A stretch of 64,000 bases of DNA, from the NCBI GenBank assembly GCA_963693085.1, contig OY856410.1, forward strand, positions 1,329,161,304-1,329,225,303. Direction: 5' to 3'. Every line of letters begins with the position of its first letter. The stretch's first letter is position 1. This document shows, one piece after another, positions 57,872 to 64,000 of this stretch. A program made the translations under genes and the position numbers. Origin of the DNA: Alisma plantago-aquatica. Its lineage: Eukaryota; Streptophyta; Magnoliopsida; Alismatales; Alismataceae. The notes beneath the pieces are model-generated. The model searched no databases. It had not been told where the DNA came from and saw only the letters and a program-made list of their open reading frames with translations.

Positions 57872-59470
57872 TGATGCGATGATTTTGAGTCACATTTATT
57901 GACTTGTTTGATATGTGTTTTATGCATTTATTAGCAATTTTCATGGTTAATGTTTCATAATTCATTCACTTTGGTCTATGCTACTTCTTTATGTCAAATT
58001 TCCCCTATTTCAGCATTTTGAGTATTAATTATCAAAAAAATACGTTTTATGTGGACTTATGTGGTTTCGTGTGTTAATTTCAGGAAAAAACAAGTATCTG
58101 CTACTATCGATACCATCGACACTTGTTGATACCATCGACTAGACCACAGGTTTCCAGCCGCAAGGACCAGAAGAAAGTCAATACTATCAATAGGGATGTC
58201 GATGGTATCGAGATACCATCAGGTTGCCGACGTGAAGGGAGTCGATACTATCGACTGGTGGAGCTACAGTGACACATAAAGACAAAACCGTCGCTACAGG
58301 TTCATCGATACCATCGACTCTCGTCGATGGTATCGAGATGACATCAGGTGCAGAAACAAAAGAAAAGGAGAACAACTGATATTGCGCTAGGTCGATACCA
58401 TCGACCCGCATCGATGGTATTGACACCGTCAGATATGAGTTTGTTTCAGATTGATCTTAATCGGACGGCTGTGATGAATTGGTAACCTAATTCGGTAAAT
58501 ATACCTAATGATGATGCCCAAGAGAGGGGGATCACGTCATTAGTTGATGCACACATCCCAAGAAGAGGTGGAGAGAAGAACAGAGCCGAGAAGCACACCC
58601 CAGCCGATTCGGACGCTGAAGAAGACGATTTTCACCACCGAAAGGAGGGAGAACGCATATTCTACGCCAAGGATTGCTTGGATCTTCTCCGTTCAGGGGT
58701 TTCATCACTCAATCACGTTTTTCTCCATGTTTTCCTTTTTCTACTCCACGTTTTGCTTTGAGATGAACATGCAGGGCTAATCCCCTTTGTCTATAGGACC
58801 GGGAGTAGCCCGAGAATTCATTGTATGACAGTTTTATAATAGTAATTCATATCTTATCTCTTAAATCTGTGGTATAATTTCGTTTTCTCCAATATATTGT
58901 TATTCTTGATCACCATAATAATAATCTAATACCCTTAATTGCTTTGAAAGAAGAATTAATGGTTGAAAAGAGACGGAATTTACATTAATTGACAAATCCC
59001 TTGAATAAGGTGGTGTAAGGTTAATGGTGGATACCGAGAGATCATTTTTAATGCACCTAGTTTGGGGTATAGGTTACTACGACGGTGGAACCGACCTAGA
59101 CATAGGTAGTGAATTGTACCACGATAGTGGGCAATTCTGATTCTAGGCCACTACCTGGATAGAGAGATAAAATTGAGTGACTATATAGAATTTAATACAA
59201 TGAAAAACCCACGGTGAAACCACAATCCTAAAGATCTCCTTTTGAATTGATTAAACCAAACATTTAATCGATTTCTTTGTTTTGTTTCATTTTTATTTTC
59301 TTTTAATTTTAGCAACAACTCTCAACTTTTTAATCGGCTTAGCTGATCGTGAGTAGTTAGTAGGAGTCTCCGACAATTTCACGTATCCCTGAGTTCGACT
59401 CGGGCCTCACAAAGGCGTATATTACTTCGACACGTTCACTTGCATTTCTGCGCACGGTAAATTTGCGTCA
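57872..59470 (+). repeat. Athila 3' LTR
   Basis: Partner of 35670-37288. Palindrome words start at 58106/58125, 58177/58198, a single one near 58242, 58304/58323 and 58391/58410; the third pair has lost one word relative to the 5' LTR. The GGTAT duplication follows. Confidence 0.95.
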
Positions 59471-59475
59471 GGTAT

Positions 59476-61578
59476 CAACCTTTATTAACACAAGAGGATT
59501 ACACCTCATTTAGGGCTCAACCATGCCCAAAGGTCACCCAAAACCATTAGATGTTTAATAGGTAAGACTATTGGTTGTTTACATAAGTAAACACCTTGGA
59601 TAAACCACCTATGAAGTCCTTGATTTTTCTCTAGAAATAGTCACCATCTAACCCTAAACATCACTTGATTAACAACACAAAAAGTTCCATTGAGAGTAGG
59701 GTAAAACCCACAGTCGACTGTTCATCTAAAACAAGCCATCTATTATGAACAAGTAATCTCCTTAAGTTGATCATATAAAGGAAACCCTCTAAATCACATT
59801 ATTAGGACCAACATATTACATTAGACATCATTCCACATTATTGGAGGAATAAAAATTAGATATTGGCCACTGGGTCAAGTTCATATGTTAAAACCATCAA
59901 TTACAGTATAGGTCCAACCATTGCATCAAGTGACCCAAGAAACCATTGGTCTAAGGATTAATTGATGCTACAACTATATGATTAACTCACCATAGGTTTT
60001 GGAGACCTGATCAACCATCATTAGAGACCATTAAGTCACCATAGGTTGTTAGATTAGTACTATAGTCATTAATCTGCATCAAATATTAAGCTAATGTCAT
60101 CATTGATTGATAATATTATTAGGGTACTTAATGGTTGATCACTAAACTTCTAATTGATCCAAAACATGACCTAAGGGGGTGACCATAGGTTGTCACCATC
60201 ATATGACACCTTTGATCATGACCATTAGTTGTCATGAAGACAACACCATATGGTTGTTGCAATGGTACCATCATCGGGTCATGGGTTTATATAAGAAATC
60301 AACTTAAAACCCTAAAATTGACCATTGGTTGATAGGTTCTTAGCACCATAAGTTACCAAACCAACCTAATCCAAGTCATATTATACCTTAGGAATAATTT
60401 ACACATGATCATAGGTTCATCTAGAACTGAAATCAGAATAGGGAATATTATAAAAATTGAAATCCAAGTCAAGCATAGCTTTTTAGTGCATGGATCATCA
60501 TTTTCAAGCAAGAACATGATCTAGAAAGCTTATGGTAAGAAATAAACATAGAGCAAGTTATAAAACTTGCCTCTATTTAGAAGATGAAGCCCCAAACAGA
60601 AGAAAACTTGAGCAGGTAGGGTAGAAAATCCAAGCATAAGTTGTGAACTCGTCCATCTAGCACCTTTCTTCATCAAATGAGCAAACCCTAAGCAGCATGA
60701 GCAAGAAAGGTAGGGTTTTAGAGCTTTAGATCAATTTATACCATGGAACAGTAAGGTTCCGACCTGGAAAAAAGTAGGAAGAAGGATAAAAAAAAATAAA
60801 TGGAGTAAAGAAGGGGATTCTTACTCTTTTAGGTCAAGATCACTAGATGGAATCTTTTTATACCCTAAAAGGAAGTCAACTGCAACCCTAGATTCTTTTT
60901 CCAAGAAGATCCCCTCTTTCTTCTTCCTCGGATAGGAAATCTGAAGCAGCACAGAGGTAGGAAGAGGTTTGTATAAGGAGGGAATTTGTGGAGAGAAAGT
61001 AGCTCATTTTCGAGCTTAGGGATAGGTATATGAAACATTAAGATAAAGAAAAAGAAAAAGTTGAAGTTCTAGTATCTTTCCAAGTGTCCATGGCCTTAAA
61101 CTATTTAGAATATACAAGCACACACACAAGCAGCTCCCCCACTATCCATAGAGACATGATTATCCCTAATTTCTTGCATTTCTAAGAAAAACAAATAACT
61201 CATTAGCTGATAGCTACTAAAGGTAGCTCATCCATGAAGGGGTAAACCCTAAAATACCTTTGGAGAAAACACCTTCAAACCAAGGATTAAAAAGGTTCCC
61301 CATGGATCAACAAGATAAATAATAATGAGAGAATATCCAAGAAACATAATGCAAGTGATAAATTGCAAAGAAAACCTCTTGACTGTGTAAATTGCATATA
61401 AGTCCAAAATGTGCATAAAATTGCATAACTTGCTCAAACAGTGTCCAAATTGGACCAAATTTGGAACTTAATCTTGATTTATTATTTTGAAGCATATGAT
61501 AAATATATATTAGGGTTATAATAATTAAATTATGATAATTAATCTTATTCAACTCATTAAGCAAGTTTAGGGGCCTTA
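59476..61578 (-). repeat. Solo LTR X, piece 4 (5' end of the LTR)
   Basis: Resumes the repeat cut by Athila (GAGGATTACACCTCATT matches 35570-35587). Words such as ACCATTGGTT, ACCATAGGTT and CATAGGTTGT recur between 59900 and 60420. On the minus strand a TATA-like GTATAAAAAG lies at 60854-60863, plausible as the LTR promoter. No coding. Confidence 0.55.
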
Positions 61579-63550
61579 AAATAAAGTTGATATTGAAGAA
61601 AATCGATGCTAATGAAATAGATGACTACAGACCTATAGCCTGTTGTTCTGTGCTCTACAAGATAATCTCTAAATTAATGGCTAAAAGACTCAAAGTCGTT
61701 CTAATTAGTATCATATCAGTTGAATAGAATGTGTTCATATATGGCAAAAAATAGATGATTGCTCTTTACTTGCTACCAAGTTTTTGACCGAGTTCAAATT
61801 GAACAAAGCCACAACCAAAGCTTGTATGTAGGTGGACATTAGAAAAGCCTATGACCATGTGTAGTGGGATTACCTATGGAAGATTATGACTACGTTTGGG
61901 TTTTTAGAAAATTGTCTACATCTCATGCGACAATGTGTGGAAACTGACTCCTTCTCTATTCTTATCAATGGTGCACCAGAAGGCATGTTTAGAGCTAGAA
62001 AAGGCCTTAGACAAGTGGATCCCTTATCCCTAATCCTCTTCACTATTGTTATGGAGAGTCTCGCAAATCTTATAAATGATGTTGAGAGCAAGGTCTTGAT
62101 TAAACCTTTTTAGGTGGAGGGTGTGAAGGTGATGTCACATCTTATTTTCTTCGATGACATCCTCGTCTTCTTGGTGGGACACCCTAAGAAGTTGAAATAT
62201 TACTACAATGTTCTTACCCTCTTTGGAAGAAGTGTTGTTCTCTACTATAGTACCATTAAATCCCATATTTTTTCTATCTAAATCGTTTGATCCAAGGAGA
62301 GGCATACTCAAATCTGCAGCTGGAAAGGGAAGGGGAAAGATACCAATGAGATATTTGGGTATTCATATAGCAGGTGGCAGAGGTACGGTTGGTGACTTTA
62401 GCATGTGCAAGCATAAATTCAGAGATAAAATTCAAGGGTGGAATGGTCTTTATATATCCATGGTTGGCAGATTGGTCCTTGTTAGATCAGTCCTTCAAAG
62501 CTTGATCAACTATTAGAGGAGTATGTGTGATATCCCTAACCCTACGACCCTTCACCTTTGAAGCATGATAGTGATATTTGTTTAGGGGGGCACCTATGTT
62601 GTATCTTGGGACATCATCACCAAAACTTATGCGTAGGGGGGTTGCAGATCGTGGACTCGGACGAGATAATGAGAGTTAATACTCTAAAAAGAATCGATAA
62701 ATTTCTTTACCAACCTGATAACATTTGGTCTAGAAGGATGAAACAAAGAGACAGAAGGGAGTTGAGATTGTGTGAAAACCAAAAGCCCTCTAGGGTATGG
62801 AGGAAAATGTGCCTGTTCTACCCATCCATTCCACATCTTTATTGAGTTGATAACACTGGTTTTTGGTCTAGATCTGATCGACCACGATGTATCAACTCCG
62901 TCATAGTTTTGGGTCCTTTGTGGACTAAGGTAGTATGGTGCAAACATCACTATCCTAAATGGATCAGTTGTCTATACAAAGCTAACTTAGGTTGTCTGTC
63001 GACTAAAGATAGGTTGATCAATTGGGGGTTTCTAGTTAACCCAATTTGCCCCTTACACAAACAACATGATGAGTCTAAGGATCATATGTACTTTAACTAT
63101 AGGTATACCAAAAGGATTTGGACCATTGTATGTTTGACGAATGAATGGTTTAATGTCACCAACCATAACCTTATGGATGCAATCTATTAGGTTATAAGAA
63201 ACAATGATCAAGACAAAAGAAGAATGGCCCTTATGGGCTTATGCATTGATGTTGTGTGTTACTATATTTTGGAGGAAAGAAACACCAGAATACATAAGAA
63301 CAAGGAGAAGAAGGAAAACATCATGGTTGATGACATTGCACTAAACTTATGCTTGATGGTTAAGTCAAAACTAGCGATTGTTTGTAACCTCAGTGTTAAT
63401 AAGAGAACCTACTGGGATTTTGTAGATTAACCCGATAGTGTGTTTTTCTATTATGATAGGGTTTGGTTCAGATGCCTTGTTTTGTACAATATAGCTTTAC
63501 TATATATTCTTTTGGCAATACGCATTTACCTATTTCCAAAAAACAAAGAG
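61579..63550 (+). pseudogene. LINE ORF2 pseudogene, third piece (RT core to zf-RVT) and 3' end
   Basis: Starts with LILKKIDANEIDDYRPIACC, which continues the text lost at 17720. RT blocks: VLYKIISKLMAKRLK, SILINGAPEGMF, ARKGLRQVDPLSLILF (relatives have QGDP), and LIFFDDILVF holding the catalytic Asp pair. Later YLGIHIAGG and IQGWN; then the zf-RVT region: CLSTKDRLINWGF, CPLHKQHDESKDHMYF, and a terminal EERNTRIHKNKEKK. Many stops and frameshifts. The 3' end is placed near the A-rich CCAAAAAACAAAGAG at about 63535-63550. Confidence 0.85.
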
Positions 63551-64000
63551 AAACCTACATAGCTCCAAATAAATCTTCATACAATTCATGAATTGAATGA
63601 ATGTGAAGATCTAGATAATGGTGGTAAAACTTGATTGGACCATTTTCCACCATTAATCCAGAACCCATTTTGGTCAAATATTTTGTTGGTATGTATGCCC
63701 AGTCATATTATGATTGCAATGGGGCATTAAATACCTTATTGATAATAATAAAGGTAATTCTATCTATTATGTTTGTCTCTGCATGAGATGATGACACAAA
63801 CAAAGTATATTTCTAAAGAATGATGTTACTCGATGACATATTCCTTCAAGTGCGTGACTTGGACAATGAGATCATATGAATGTTAAGAGTACAAACATTC
63901 CTACTATGTCCCTAGTCAAAAGTTAAGCAAAATAGAAAATAATATTGCACAAGAATAAAGTGTGTATTTAATAATATTATTTTCACTGGTGCCCCAACCA
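63551..64000. other. Unidentified AT-rich sequence
   Basis: No domain, terminal repeat or RNA recognised on either strand. It would be the DNA on the 3' side of the LINE insertion. Confidence 0.5.

Larger units (their letters stand above)
35670..59470 (+). mobile_element. Athila-like Ty3/gypsy retrotransposon, interrupted by element D and a Cassandra TRIM
   Basis: LTRs at 35670-37288 (1619 bp) and 57872-59470 (1599 bp) begin TGATGCGATG and end TTTGCGTCA, flanked by GGTAT at 35665-35669 and 59471-59475. The primer-binding site fits aspartate tRNA, as in Athila. Internal order: gag, protease, RT, RNase H, integrase, noncoding palindrome array, extra 3' ORF, long 3' untranslated region, polypurine tract. 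Without D (9982 bp plus 5-bp repeat) and Cassandra (836 plus 5) the element would be about 13 kb, usual for Athila. It sits in solo LTR X. Confidence 0.95.
17727..61578 (-). mobile_element. Solo LTR X of a Tekay-like element, minus strand, interrupted by CACTA, C and Athila
   Basis: Removing the nested elements leaves about 4.1 kb of X in four pieces: 17727-19215, 26485-26503, 35199-35669 and 59476-61578. It begins TGAGAACTCG and ends CCTTA (CA changed to TA); the candidate target duplication is AAATA (17722-17726 and 61579-61583), with ATAAA an alternative reading of the same junctions. The reverse complement of 18160-18220 resembles the 3' part of element D's LTR, and 18840-18890 resembles the LTR fragment at 4133-4175. 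No primer-binding site or pol is seen, which suggests a solo LTR. LINE sequence flanks both ends. Confidence 0.6.

Overview
This is plant nuclear DNA, and every part of it that I can identify is transposable-element sequence. I see no intact host gene, tRNA, CRISPR array or bacterial feature. A seed plant is indicated by the mix of families: Ty1/copia, Athila-type and Tekay/Del-type Ty3/gypsy, an L1-like LINE with DUF4283/zf-CCHC ORF1 and a zf-RVT tail, a CACTA (En/Spm) transposon, and a Cassandra TRIM carrying a 5S rRNA-derived region. The species cannot be named from the sequence.

Layout. 1-3497: the 3' end of a copia element (RT-RNase H, polypurine tracts, 3' LTR), inserted in an LTR whose remainder runs to 4891. 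4892-6339: decayed, mostly unidentified sequence with a probable old LTR. About 6340 to 63550: one old L1-like LINE in three pieces (6340-8563, 17021-17726, 61579-63550). The first gap is a Tekay-like LTR element 'A' (8564-17020, target-site duplication CTAGA). The second gap is about 43.9 kb and starts with a solo LTR 'X' that was itself invaded by a CACTA element (19216-26484), a minus-strand Tekay-like element 'C' (26504-35193, TSD ACCAC) and a 23.8 kb Athila-like element (35670-59470, TSD GGTAT). The Athila element carries a Tekay-like element 'D' in its RNase H region (41358-51339, TSD AAAAG) and a Cassandra TRIM in its 3' ORF (55094-55929, TSD ACCAC). The target-site duplications fix the order of most insertions.

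Activity. D has two 2979-bp LTRs in which I found one difference, but its gag-pol is ruined, so it probably moved recently using another element's proteins. A, C and D all lack usable coding sequence but keep the noncoding signals needed for mobilisation. The Athila pol is broken mainly by TAG and TGA stops of the kind made by cytosine deamination. The CACTA element carries a decayed fragment of an ankyrin-repeat gene.

Most unusual signal. Several unrelated LTR retrotransposons here carry ordered sets of short palindromes in their LTRs. Athila has pairs of a 15-bp palindrome (GTCGATACCATCGAC and its complement type) at a start-to-start spacing of 19 or 21 bp only, both in the LTR and ahead of a TATA-like box before its 3' ORF. 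D has four 13-bp palindromes (TGCACGGCGTGCA) in two pairs at 21 and 20 bp. The copia LTR has four hairpins in two pairs at 30 bp. Element A has about eight hairpins of different stem sequence, one every 20-22 bp, separated by a constant AATTCAGA-like linker. This repeated architecture with different sequences is the main candidate for an undescribed system.
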